A stretch of DNA of 64,000 nucleotides, from contig CAWWDR010000962.1 in the NCBI GenBank assembly GCA_963942565.1, forward strand, positions 124,001 through 188,000, read 5' to 3'. Shown here piece by piece: positions 10,835-19,085 of this stretch; the first letter of the stretch is position 1; every line of letters starts with the position of its first letter. A model generated the notes under the pieces. The model ran no database searches, was not told the origin of the DNA, and saw nothing but the letters and a program-made list of their open reading frames with translations. The position numbers were made by a program, and so were the translations under genes. The DNA comes from Maea johnstoni (lineage: Eukaryota; Annelida; Polychaeta; Spionida; Magelonidae).

Positions 10835-11848
10835 TCAGGGATATTTTCTTCTGAATGAAGCTACACGAGCTTTTGCGTTGGTATCCAGTCCGGAATAGCT
10901 TTTCTCTTTTAAATAATGGAAACCGATAGCTGCAATCATTGCCCCATTATCAGTGCATAGTTCTAAAGAGGGATAATAAGCCTGAACTCCATGAATCGAA
11001 GAAATGGTATTTCTAAAATAGGAATTAGCAGATACACCACCACCGGCAACAACCCGATTAATACCTGTATCTTTAATTGCTCTTTTAAGCCTCTTCATTA
11101 ATATGTCTATAGCTGTTTTCTGAAAAGATGCAGCTATATTTTCAGGTGTTTTCTCAAATTCTTTATTGTGAAATTGATCGAGCTGATTTATCACAGCAGT
11201 TTTTAATCCCGAATATGAGACATCATATGTATGGTCGCCTTTGTGAAGATTAGGCTTGGGAAACAGAAATGCCTTGGGGTTTCCTTTTTCGGACATCTTA
11301 TCGATGATGACTCCACCGGGATATCCAAAATTATAGAATTTAGCTACTTTATCAAATGCTTCTCCACAGGCATCATCTATCGTAGTTCCCATAACTTCAA
11401 TATCATCAAATCCGGAAACTTTTGATATAATGGTATGCCCACCTGAAACCAATAAGCCGATGTAGGGATATTCAATATCATATTCTAAATGGGGTGCATA
11501 CAAATGAGCTCTTATATGATCAACACCAATAAAGGGGATACCCAGAGACCACGCCAATCCTTTGGCAAAAGATAATCCGACTAATAAGGAACCGACTAAG
11601 CCAGGTCTATTGGTTACGGCTATACCATCCAATTCTTCTTTGGCAATCCCCGCTTTCTGGAGTGATTCTTCAACAACGGGAACGATCCACTCTGTATGCA
11701 AACGGGAAGCGATTTCGGGAACTACCCCATTAAAGGGCTTGTGCATATCAATTTGTGTTGCTATGACATTGCTCAGAATTCTTTTTCCATCTTCCACTAC
11801 AGAAACTGCGCATTCATCACAAGAACTTTCGATTCCCAGAACCAGCAT
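10835..11848 (-). CDS. tsaD: tRNA threonylcarbamoyladenosine transferase subunit TsaD
   Basis: ASKHA-fold enzyme that, with TsaB and TsaE, transfers threonylcarbamoyl to A37 of ANN-decoding tRNAs. Diagnostic segments are LGIESSCDECAVSVVEDG, the metal-binding HIRAH in GVDHIRAHLYAP, LLVSGGHTII, and VVAGGGVSANSYFR near the C-terminus. I prefer the ATG of MLVLGIESS (11846-11848), which has GGAG seven bases upstream, over the in-frame ATG five codons earlier. Its length of about 337 residues is normal for the family. Confidence 0.97.
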   Translation of the reverse strand: MLVLGIESSCDECAVSVVEDGKRILSNVIATQIDMHKPFNGVVPEIASRLHTEWIVPVVEESLQKAGIAKEELDGIAVTNRPGLVGSLLVGLSFAKGLAWSLGIPFIGVDHIRAHLYAPHLEYDIEYPYIGLLVSGGHTIISKVSGFDDIEVMGTTIDDACGEAFDKVAKFYNFGYPGGVIIDKMSEKGNPKAFLFPKPNLHKGDHTYDVSYSGLKTAVINQLDQFHNKEFEKTPENIAASFQKTAIDILMKRLKRAIKDTGINRVVAGGGVSANSYFRNTISSIHGVQAYYPSLELCTDNGAMIAAIGFHYLKEKSYSGLDTNAKARVASFRRKYP

Positions 11849-11914
11849 TTTATTCTCCAACATATCAAAATATGAATCCCCGACTCAGAAGCACAGATGT
11901 TGCTCCTGTCAGCC

Positions 11915-11947
11915 GAAAAAAATGCTTCAACTAAATGTTGAAGCATT
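11915..11947 (-). terminator. Rho-independent terminator of the RpoS-like sigma gene
   Basis: On the minus strand an 11-bp perfect stem (AATGCTTCAAC with GTTGAAGCATT, 5-base loop) is followed by a seven-T run, about 50 bp after the sigma factor stop. It separates the flagellar/sigma group from tsaD. Confidence 0.9.
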
Positions 11948-11995
11948 CATATTATGAAATCTATGATTAAAGTATTGTTTGGTCAAGTAAACAGA

Positions 11996-12838
11996 TCAAT
12001 TAAAAAGAAACTCTTTATATTCTTCAGCCTGATCTCTTAATTTTCGCAAAGCTCTTATTTCTATCTGTCTAACTGTTTCCGGTGAAATCCCCATCTCTTC
12101 ACCAATTCTCTTAAGGGTGTATTTCTCACCACCATAAAAAGAAAATCGATATTTAAGGATCTCTTTTTCTCTTTCCATCAGTGTTTCAAGGAACCTGACA
12201 GTATCTTCTTTTAGACTCTTCTTTATAAGCTCACGATCCGGAGAATAGGTAGTATCTTCCACGACATCGAGTAGTGTACCACTATCAATATTTATTTCAC
12301 TGTCCAAAGACACTACCGAAGTAGAAATCTCCAATATTGAGATTACTTCATCCTCTTCCATACCTGCATAATCTGCAATCTCTTCAATTGATGGATTTCT
12401 CATATGGGTCTGGGTTAGAATATTTATTGTTTTCTGGATTCTTCTCAAGGACTCTTCTTTTCTATGAGGTAATCGGATAGCTCTTTTTTTATTTGATATG
12501 GCTCTTACTATGGATTGTTTAATCCACCAGGATGCATAAGTGTTGAATCTAACATTTTTACGAAAATCATATTTTGATGCTGATCTTATTAGTCCGAGGT
12601 TTCCTTCCTGAATCAAGTCCAGAAGATTCAGATCAGTACCCGTATAAGCTTTGGCTATTTTGACAACTAATCTCAGATTGGAATTAATTAGTTCCTGTCT
12701 GGCTATTTCATCACCGTTTTCAATGCGCTGTGACAGATCGATTTCCTGTTCGAAGGTAAGCAAGGGGAATTGACTTATTTGTTCAAAATAGGTTTTTAGT
12801 CCATCTTCATGATCTATATTATTATTCTTCTTACTCAT
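11996..12838 (-). CDS. rpoS: Sigma-70 family factor, RpoS-like
   Basis: Alternative sigma factor of about 280 residues with regions 1.2 (LKTYFEQISQFPLLTFEQE), 2 (RLVVKIAKAY, DLIQEGNLGLIRSASKYDF, FNTYASWWIKQSIVRAI), 3 and 4 (KRIGEEMGISPETVRQIEIRALRKLR). It lacks the long region 1.1 and non-conserved insert of a housekeeping RpoD. The start is the ATG at 12836-12838, with AGGAG at 12844-12848; the in-frame ATG five codons earlier has no ribosome-binding site. It lies just downstream of flagellar rod genes, as rpoS does in Borrelia, and a sigma-54 promoter precedes it. The sequence itself only proves a group 2/3-type sigma factor; the RpoS name rests on this context. Confidence 0.85.
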   Translation of the reverse strand: MSKKNNNIDHEDGLKTYFEQISQFPLLTFEQEIDLSQRIENGDEIARQELINSNLRLVVKIAKAYTGTDLNLLDLIQEGNLGLIRSASKYDFRKNVRFNTYASWWIKQSIVRAISNKKRAIRLPHRKEESLRRIQKTINILTQTHMRNPSIEEIADYAGMEEDEVISILEISTSVVSLDSEINIDSGTLLDVVEDTTYSPDRELIKKSLKEDTVRFLETLMEREKEILKYRFSFYGGEKYTLKRIGEEMGISPETVRQIEIRALRKLRDQAEEYKEFLFN

Positions 12839-12860
12839 AACAACTCCTGCCATTTAATAT

Positions 12861-12875
12861 GCAAGAGTTGTGCCA
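12861..12875 (-). promoter_or_regulatory. Sigma-54 (-24/-12) promoter of the RpoS-like gene
   Basis: Minus strand reads TGGCAC-AACTC-TTGC(A), an exact match to the RpoN consensus TGGCAC-N5-TTGCW with correct spacing. It would place the transcript start about 12 bases downstream, near 12849, giving a very short leader that begins at the Shine-Dalgarno. A looser sigma-70 reading (TTGACT, 17 bases, TGCATA) overlaps the same site. Confidence 0.7.
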
Positions 12876-13017
12876 TTAACAGTCAATTTGGTTGTATAAA
12901 AAATAAACCCTTACACAATAAGGATTTAGAATGAAAAAAATTAATTTTATAGTCTGTAAAAAAAATATTTATGTATAGTTATTTATACACTTTTACTAAT
13001 AATATAACTCAATATTT

Positions 13018-13344
13018 TCAGAATTCAGGTCTTTGCGTAGACAATTGGTTAAACATCATATCCGATATACCCAAACCAGCTGTAGTGGCAATTTTTTTAG
13101 CATATTCGTCATATAACATATCCTCAAAGATTTCCTGACCCATACCGCCATCGAGCAGTCCACTTTTATTAACTGTTTTCTTCATACTATTTAACATTTG
13201 CTTGATAAACAAAGTTTCAAAATCTAAAGTTGCTTCACGGAGTTTTTGATCTTCACTGGATGAAGCACCTCTCAAACTGGTTGCGACTGATGTATCTATA
13301 TTGGCATTTTTGAAATTACTAATTCCTGCTGCAGTTATATCCAT
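13018..13344 (-). CDS. flgJ: FlgJ-like flagellar rod-binding protein without muramidase domain
   Basis: A 108-residue protein matching only the N-terminal rod-binding domain of FlgJ (TLDFETLFIKQMLNSMKKTV, then GQEIFEDMLYDEYAKKIA). Such short forms assist rod assembly and lack the peptidoglycan hydrolase half. It is 14 bp downstream of flgG and probably co-transcribed with it. The 173 bp that separate it from the RpoS-like start hold AT-rich sequence and the sigma-54 promoter. Confidence 0.88.
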   Translation of the reverse strand: MDITAAGISNFKNANIDTSVATSLRGASSSEDQKLREATLDFETLFIKQMLNSMKKTVNKSGLLDGGMGQEIFEDMLYDEYAKKIATTAGLGISDMMFNQLSTQRPEF

Positions 13345-13358
13345 TATTATTTACCTAT

Positions 13359-14153
13359 TTATCTTTTAAGATTATTGGCTATACCAAGCATAGTATCAGA
13401 TGTCTGAATTGCTTTTGAGTTCAACTCATATGCTCTCTGCGCTACTATCATATTCACCATCTCTTTCACAACTGAGACATTTGAGTTTTCAATGAATTTC
13501 TGCATTGTCTTACCCATGCCATCAAATCCAGGCGTACCTGTAATAGACTCTCCCGAAGCGTTGGTTATTTTATATGTATTATCTCCAATAGCCTGCAATC
13601 CAGCCGGATTGACAAATCTATAAATCTGAAGCTGACCAACTTGTATCGTATCGTCATTACCGGGAATCTTCACAGAGACACGACCATCAGCACTAATACT
13701 GAGACTTTCTCGTATAAAGTCTTCGGGCATAATTAATTCCGGAAGCATTTTATTACCATTAGATGTTACAAACTGCCCATTTGAATCAATTTTAAATGAA
13801 CCGTCTCTTGTATAACCATATGTTCCGTCGATCTGCAGTGTTCTAAAAAAACCTTCACCCTGAATGGCAATATCAGCCTCGTTTCCCGTAGCCTGAAGTG
13901 ATCCTTGAGTGAACATTCTTTGCGATGCACCGACTTTAACACCATGACCAACCTGTATTCCCGTTGGAACGACAGTGTCTTCAGTAGCCGGTGTTCCTGC
14001 AATTCTGGAAGTCTGATATAAAAGATCTTCAAAATCCGCCCTGGTCTGCTTAAAACCTGTAGTATTCACATTGGAAAGGTTATTTGAAATTGTATCTATA
14101 TTAAATTGCTGTGCATTCATACCTGAAGCAGCAGTCCACAATGATCTCATCAT
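13359..14153 (-). CDS. flgG: Flagellar distal rod protein FlgG
   Basis: Structural protein of the periplasmic flagellar rod. It has 264 residues, the standard FlgG length. The N-terminal rod signature (WTAASGMNAQQFNIDTISNN, then LSNVNTTGFKQTRADFEDLL) and the C-terminal helical motif (VSVVKEMVNMIVAQRAYELN, SKAIQTSDTMLG) are both present. An AGGAG element lies upstream of a doublet of ATGs; either may be used. It follows the FlgF-like gene by 12 bp, so they form one operon. Confidence 0.97.
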   Translation of the reverse strand: MMRSLWTAASGMNAQQFNIDTISNNLSNVNTTGFKQTRADFEDLLYQTSRIAGTPATEDTVVPTGIQVGHGVKVGASQRMFTQGSLQATGNEADIAIQGEGFFRTLQIDGTYGYTRDGSFKIDSNGQFVTSNGNKMLPELIMPEDFIRESLSISADGRVSVKIPGNDDTIQVGQLQIYRFVNPAGLQAIGDNTYKITNASGESITGTPGFDGMGKTMQKFIENSNVSVVKEMVNMIVAQRAYELNSKAIQTSDTMLGIANNLKR

Positions 14154-14165
14154 AATTTATTACTC

Positions 14166-15020
14166 CTAATACCTGGCTGCATTATTTATCAGTTTGTCTA
14201 AAAGGCTATCTTGTGTAGAAATGGCTTTCTGATTAGCCTCATATGCTCTGTTAACTTCAATCATATTAACCATTTCTGTAACAGGATTCACATTTGAACC
14301 TTCAAGGAATCCCTGTCGCACTTTCGGACGATTTAATCCATTCAATATCTCAGCTGGACCTGAATCATTTGTAGCTGTCCATAAAGAATTACCTTGCTTC
14401 TTTATGAATCTGTCGCCATGGCCGGAAAATCCGACGATCTTAATCCTGTCAACCAGTTCTGTCTGTCCCCATGTATTTTCTTCCATTGAGACCAATCTTT
14501 CAGGATCATCTGCAAAATCGAGATTTTGGAAAATATTTCCATTTTCATCTATTGTAAAATTATTGGCTTTGATTTGAATTGGTCCCTCTTCACCGAGAAC
14601 CTGATATCCTTCTTTTGTTAAAAGATATCCCTCTTTACCCAATATGAACGAGCCGTTTCTTGTATAACGTTCGCCATGATTCGTTTTAATTGAAAAGAAT
14701 CCTTCACTTTCCAGCGCCATATCAAATGGATTTTCTGTTTGTTTAAGTGAACCTTGTGTAAAAACTGTAAAAGATTCGTTATACTCGACGCCCGTACCGA
14801 TTTTCCCCACTATCGGTGCTACATCTACCGAACCCAAAGGGAAGCGGTGAACTCCGTCGTCATTAAATCTTCTCATAAGCATTTCCGGAAACGCTTTATG
14901 TACCGATGTATCTCTTTTATAACCGGTCACATCTACATTTGCAAGATTATTGGATAAGGCATCCAGCCTGTGCTGCTGGGCCTGCATCCCGCTTGCTCCT
15001 GTATATATACCTCTTAGCAT
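14166..15020 (-). CDS. flgF: Flagellar basal-body rod protein, FlgF/FlhO type
   Basis: Paralogue of FlgG with the same end motifs (YTGASGMQAQQHRLDALSNN at the N-terminus, NPVTEMVNMIEVNRAYEANQ at the C-terminus) and an extended middle, 284 residues in all. In spirochaetes this partner of FlgG is usually called FlgF or FlhO and builds the proximal rod. It is first in its operon, with a strong GGAGGGATTC Shine-Dalgarno. No clear sigma-28-type promoter is visible in the 65 bp before it. Confidence 0.9.
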   Translation of the reverse strand: MLRGIYTGASGMQAQQHRLDALSNNLANVDVTGYKRDTSVHKAFPEMLMRRFNDDGVHRFPLGSVDVAPIVGKIGTGVEYNESFTVFTQGSLKQTENPFDMALESEGFFSIKTNHGERYTRNGSFILGKEGYLLTKEGYQVLGEEGPIQIKANNFTIDENGNIFQNLDFADDPERLVSMEENTWGQTELVDRIKIVGFSGHGDRFIKKQGNSLWTATNDSGPAEILNGLNRPKVRQGFLEGSNVNPVTEMVNMIEVNRAYEANQKAISTQDSLLDKLINNAARY

Positions 15021-15085
15021 GAATCCCTCCGAATCATTCTTCTATTTATATGATCGGAGTTTGATTTTTTTACTTAAGTGAGATT

Positions 15086-16045
15086 TTACAAGCTTATACC
15101 TCTGCTTTTGAACCCTGATCCTATGACATCGTGAACATCGTGCATGACAATAAAAGCATCCTGGTCTTCCTGCAAAACAATGTATTTTAATTGAGCTGTC
15201 TGCCTGATACTGAAGGATACATAGAGAATCCTCTTTTCATCCCTGCGATACCCGCCTTCGCCATATAAAAAGGTGACTCCCCGGTCCATTTCATCAAAGA
15301 CTCTATCTTTTATGCGTTCAACAGCTTCATTATTGCTGCAGATAATATGAGCTGCTTTAACTCTAGCTATACCCTCGGTGATCATATCAACAAATTTTGA
15401 TGAGAGAAATAAGGCAAAATAACTCCAGATAATTAAGTTGAGGTCTCCAAACATGATTCCAGTGAACATAATGATTGATGTTTCAATTATCAAATAACCA
15501 TTACCGACAGAAATATTGAGCTTCTTTTTTAGAAAAGCTACAGGGATATCAGTGCCACCGGTTGATGCTCTGGACTTAAATATAAAACCTATTCCCACTC
15601 CCAATAAAATAGAACCGGCAATTGTAGCAATGAATATTTCATCTGTCATTGCCAACTCGGAAAGAGGCTTCAGTTTGCCATCTACCATATTGTATTTTTC
15701 GATTAGAGGAACGAGAACACCCCATTTATACAATCTGGCCGGTGCAACTAAATCAACCATCATCGAGCTGATAAAAAAACCTATAAATGTTCCAAAACCA
15801 AATTCTTTACCAATAAAGATTACACCGGCAATCCATAAGGGAATATTCATTATCAGCATAGAAAATCCGGCATTCCATCCGAAAAAATGCAAAAAAATCT
15901 GGCTTAAACCTCCGACTCCACCGGGAGCAACTTTAAAGGGAATTAAAAACCACGACAGTCCAATTCCATAAATCAGACTACCCAAAAGGATACCTCCGGC
16001 ATTTTTAACAATCCCGTAAATTGATATCTTTGAATTTAGTTTCAT
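15086..16045 (-). CDS. YitT-family membrane protein (DUF161 plus DUF2179)
   Basis: Inner-membrane protein of 319 residues with about five or six hydrophobic segments in the first 220 residues, including the family motif APGGVGGLSQI and SRASTGGTDIPV. A soluble C-terminal DUF2179 domain follows (FDEMDRGVTFLYGEGGY, later VLQEDQDAFIVMHDVHDVIG). This is the usual YitT architecture. Members are suspected transporters, but the substrate is not known. It is transcribed alone, upstream of the flagellar genes in the same direction. Confidence 0.9.
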   Translation of the reverse strand: MKLNSKISIYGIVKNAGGILLGSLIYGIGLSWFLIPFKVAPGGVGGLSQIFLHFFGWNAGFSMLIMNIPLWIAGVIFIGKEFGFGTFIGFFISSMMVDLVAPARLYKWGVLVPLIEKYNMVDGKLKPLSELAMTDEIFIATIAGSILLGVGIGFIFKSRASTGGTDIPVAFLKKKLNISVGNGYLIIETSIIMFTGIMFGDLNLIIWSYFALFLSSKFVDMITEGIARVKAAHIICSNNEAVERIKDRVFDEMDRGVTFLYGEGGYRRDEKRILYVSFSIRQTAQLKYIVLQEDQDAFIVMHDVHDVIGSGFKSRGISL

Positions 16046-16090
16046 ATAGCCCGCCTTTTTTGCATTAATAAACTATTTAATCAAACAAAA

Positions 16091-16119
16091 TTGACATACA
16101 AATAGAAATTGTTCAATAA
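16091..16119 (+). promoter_or_regulatory. Sigma-70 promoter of the PilZ gene
   Basis: TTGACA (16091-16096), a 17-base spacer and CAATAA (16114-16119), followed by an AAGGAGAG ribosome-binding site and the ATG at 16137. The -35 hexamer is perfect; the -10 is a moderate match. Confidence 0.55.
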
Positions 16120-16136
16120 TTAAGGAGAGGTATTTC

Positions 16137-16496
16137 ATGAAAGAACACAGAAGATTTAACCGCGCTGATTTTCATACAAAAGGTTATTTTCATTTTGATG
16201 AAAAAAGGATTGATTTTAAGATTGTAAATATTTCACTTAATGGCATTCTTGTAGAACCTGAAGTCAAAGGGGAATTAAATAAAAACATTGTCGTGCCCCT
16301 TATAATACAATTATCTTCTTCGGAAATAAAAATTCGGACAAAAGCGACATTACTGCATCACGAAGAGAATCATCTCGGTTTTAAATTTGAAGAAATTGAT
16401 GTGGAAAGCATGATTCATTTGAGAAGATTAGTTGAATTAAATTCTGAGAGTGCTGACCAGATTGCCGATGAACTACCTATCTTAAGAAAAAAATAG
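16137..16496 (+). CDS. Single-domain PilZ protein (cyclic-di-GMP receptor)
   Basis: A 119-residue PilZ protein. The cyclic-di-GMP contacts are present: RRFNR (the RxxxR motif, residues 5-9) and NISLNG (the D/N-x-S-x-x-G motif, near 38). It should bind cyclic-di-GMP and act on a partner by contact, since it has no output domain. In spirochaetes PilZ proteins affect motility and host adaptation, but which process this one serves cannot be read here. Its stop TAG directly abuts the convergent stop of the cNMP-binding gene, with no bases between. Confidence 0.92.
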   Translation: MKEHRRFNRADFHTKGYFHFDEKRIDFKIVNISLNGILVEPEVKGELNKNIVVPLIIQLSSSEIKIRTKATLLHHEENHLGFKFEEIDVESMIHLRRLVELNSESADQIADELPILRKK

Positions 16497-17162
16497 CTAT
16501 TCTTCAACAGTTTCCTGTCTTCTTCTTTTGGAGTCGACCTGTCTCCTGAACTCATTGATGTTTTTCACAGTAATCCTATCGCTGTCTATTTCTATTTTTC
16601 TCTGAATGGAAAAGTTATTTAGAACTGGCTGACAGACATCGGGAGTAATTCCGGCCCAGTGGGCAATATCATCAATAGAATTATTAAAAATAACTTTACC
16701 TGAAGCTTCTATGTCTTCGGAAATAAAAATACCGTTTTCAAATAGCATGATGAAGACATCCATAATTTTGGCATCAATATCATCTAGAGTTAAAATCATA
16801 AATCTTCTTTTCTGGTCATAGATTCTCTTGGTAAACAATCTTAAAAGTTTCAATGCCATCTGAGGATTTCCCTTCATCAGAATCTCAAAGTTTGCCTTAT
16901 TGAATTCCAGAAGCTTGCAATGTTCATCTGCGATGATTGTAGCACTTCTGGGAGCTTCTTCCAGTATTGCCATTTCGCCAAAAAATTCTCCCGGATGGAG
17001 AATATCGACTGTTTTTTCAATACTGCCAAATATTTTTACAATTTTTACTTTTCCCGATTGAATTAAATAAAAACTGTCTCCTGGTTCATATTCACAAAAA
17101 ATGATATCTCCCGGAGAATATGTAACGGCAAATCGCTCAAAAACGGAAAGATCCAAATTCAT
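16497..17162 (-). CDS. Cyclic-nucleotide-binding protein of the Crp/Fnr group
   Basis: A 221-residue protein with an N-terminal cNMP-binding beta-barrel (YSPGDIIFCEYEPGDSFYLI, then HPGEFFGEMAILEEAPRSAT with the phosphate-binding cassette). A C-terminal region occupies the place of the Crp helix-turn-helix (DDIAHWAGITPDVCQPVLNN). The HTH resembles Crp but lacks several of its basic recognition residues, so DNA binding is likely rather than certain. The cassette keeps the Glu and Arg used for cyclic nucleotide. Its start overlaps the end of the upstream cNMP/TPR gene by 4 bases, so the two are co-translated. Confidence 0.88.
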   Translation of the reverse strand: MNLDLSVFERFAVTYSPGDIIFCEYEPGDSFYLIQSGKVKIVKIFGSIEKTVDILHPGEFFGEMAILEEAPRSATIIADEHCKLLEFNKANFEILMKGNPQMALKLLRLFTKRIYDQKRRFMILTLDDIDAKIMDVFIMLFENGIFISEDIEASGKVIFNNSIDDIAHWAGITPDVCQPVLNNFSIQRKIEIDSDRITVKNINEFRRQVDSKRRRQETVEE

Positions 17163-18172
17163 TTCTTTTCTCCTTCCAGCTTCTGCAATGTTTCGGTAAT
17201 AAGAACATATACTTGTTGTGATGGTTCACTCATGGATAAAGCTTTTTTATAAAAAGATATGGCTTTTTCCGTATCTCTATTGGATTTATAACATTCGCCA
17301 ATATAATAAAGGGCTTCAGGAACCAATGAACTACTTCCGTTGTTCTTGATAAATTCAGTTAATCTAATTGTAGCGTCACTACTCCTACCCAAACGAAACA
17401 GGCAGATTCCCACACGCAATTCTGCTTCGACAGAATCATCGGAAAGGGAATCCTGTATTTGAGAAAAAAGCTTCAGGGCTTTTCTGAATTCACCACTTTC
17501 GTAATAATCCATGGCTTCTGAAAAGGATAAAACCTTTTTTTTACTACTTGTTGATTCTTCGCTATATGAATCAGGACTTGAAAACATCCCTTCGCCATAT
17601 TCAATTTTCTCTTCGGCTTCACCTGCGTATTTCCCATTGGGATAATGAATCAGATACCGTTTAAATGACGCGACAGACTGACGAAACCTTTGATTATTGT
17701 GATAATATGTTCCAATGCGGAATAATCCCTCTTCGGGATTTTTGCTCTCGCCAGTTGATAAGAGATTCTGGACCTGTCTGTGAATTCTTCTCAACTGGTT
17801 GGAATAAACTTTGAGCATTTTCATAATTATTCGAGTATTGGATGACGCTACCTGTTCAAATTCTTCAACATTAAAAGCAAGAACTGTAGAATCAACAAGT
17901 GCCAGAGCCTGTTCGTCCGTGGGATAGCCTCCCAAAGCGGATTTCACACCAAATAGCTCTCCAGTTCTTATCTGGTCCTGATCTTCCTGTCCTGTTTGAA
18001 TATCCTGATAGTTTAAACTTACTACACCTGATTTAAGGATATAAACATAGCTGTTCTTGTATCCCTTCATATAGATAACATTACCAGCTCGAAAATTTAC
18101 AGCTTTTGGTGACACATTTTCTCCTGTTGAATAAGCTCTTACTATAAAATCATAAAACTGCCGCATATGCAT
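17159..18172 (-). CDS. Cyclic-nucleotide-binding domain fused to TPR repeats
   Basis: A 337-residue protein. Residues about 20-130 form a cNMP-binding barrel (KAVNFRAGNVIYMKGYKNSY, then GELFGVKSALGGYPTDEQAL). Its phosphate cassette is altered: the usual R(S/T)A is absent, so ligand binding is doubtful. Residues about 165-335 form TPR/Sel1-like repeats (GTYYHNNQRFRQSVASFKRY, ALYYIGECYKSNRDTEKAIS). The mix suggests a scaffold or sensor rather than a transcription factor. It precedes and overlaps the Crp-like gene, and the pair probably act together. Confidence 0.85.
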   Translation of the reverse strand: MHMRQFYDFIVRAYSTGENVSPKAVNFRAGNVIYMKGYKNSYVYILKSGVVSLNYQDIQTGQEDQDQIRTGELFGVKSALGGYPTDEQALALVDSTVLAFNVEEFEQVASSNTRIIMKMLKVYSNQLRRIHRQVQNLLSTGESKNPEEGLFRIGTYYHNNQRFRQSVASFKRYLIHYPNGKYAGEAEEKIEYGEGMFSSPDSYSEESTSSKKKVLSFSEAMDYYESGEFRKALKLFSQIQDSLSDDSVEAELRVGICLFRLGRSSDATIRLTEFIKNNGSSSLVPEALYYIGECYKSNRDTEKAISFYKKALSMSEPSQQVYVLITETLQKLEGEKK

Positions 18173-18250
18173 GTCAACAACTATAATCGTAAGTCGTGAG
18201 GAATTACTCGTCTTGCATCATAGAGTTAAAACAGTTATTCTCTCATAAAT

Positions 18251-19078
18251 ATGATTGATCTTCATACACACTCTACCGAATCTGATGGAACCTGTACACC
18301 TTCAGAACTGATTGATCTGGCAGTTTTAAAAGGAATTGATGCAATTGCCTTAACTGACCATGATACATGTGCAGGATTGATAGAAGCTAAGAATCGCTCT
18401 GACAACCAGGGAATCAAATTCATTCCGGGAATCGAACTGGAAATTGATTTCAAACCCGGTGAATTTCATTTACTCGGATTGAACATAGTGAATTGGCAAG
18501 GTGAATTGGAACAGGCTTTAAAAGAGATCATGAAAAAGAGACTTGAACGGAATTTGCGTATGGTACAGCTCATTAATGAATCCGGTGTTGAGTTGACTTA
18601 TGAAGAAGTTGTCAACGAAGCACATGGACAAGTAATTGGCAGACCTCATTTCGCTTCACTGCTTGTCAAGAAAAAATTGGTTAAAACAACCATGAAAGCT
18701 TTTGATAAATACCTTGCTACCGGTAGACCATTTCATATAGGAAAAGAAGCTTTAAGCCTGGAAGATGGTGTAAGGCTAATTAAAAAAGCTGGAGGACATC
18801 CTGTAATAGCCCATCCTATGTCCCTGTTCGTGTCCTGGGGGAAATTCCCTGAACGACTTGCGACCTGGCAAGAGATAGGCGTTGAGGGTATAGAAGTCTG
18901 GCATTCCGGGACAAAACCCAGAAACAGTATTCGCCTTGAACAGATTGCCGATGATCTGGGATTGTTCAAAACCGGAGGATCTGATTATCATGGTGATAAT
19001 AGAAAAGACAGACCGTTGGGATTAGGTGCAGGCGGAAAAGAAATTCCCATAGATCCTGCCATTCCATTTTTGGATTAA
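18251..19078 (+). CDS. PHP-domain phosphoesterase
   Basis: Metal-dependent hydrolase of the PHP family, 275 residues, probably acting on nucleotide phosphates such as 3',5'-bisphosphates or short RNAs, like the YciV/RNase AM group. Metal ligands are seen in DLHTHSTESDGT, TDHDT, the HFASLL segment, HPMSLF and SDYHGDNR. The start ATG has only a weak ribosome-binding site. It is followed after 7 bp by the LysM/M23 gene, so the three genes to 20941 may form one transcript that ends at the 21033-21060 terminator. Confidence 0.9.
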   Translation: MIDLHTHSTESDGTCTPSELIDLAVLKGIDAIALTDHDTCAGLIEAKNRSDNQGIKFIPGIELEIDFKPGEFHLLGLNIVNWQGELEQALKEIMKKRLERNLRMVQLINESGVELTYEEVVNEAHGQVIGRPHFASLLVKKKLVKTTMKAFDKYLATGRPFHIGKEALSLEDGVRLIKKAGGHPVIAHPMSLFVSWGKFPERLATWQEIGVEGIEVWHSGTKPRNSIRLEQIADDLGLFKTGGSDYHGDNRKDRPLGLGAGGKEIPIDPAIPFLD

Positions 19079-19085
19079 CCGGAAT

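Noticed and set aside
12861-12882. Sigma-70 reading (TTGACT/TGCATA) of the sigma-gene promoter
   Set aside because: Possible, but both hexamers are poor compared with the exact sigma-54 match over the same bases, so I kept it only as a note.
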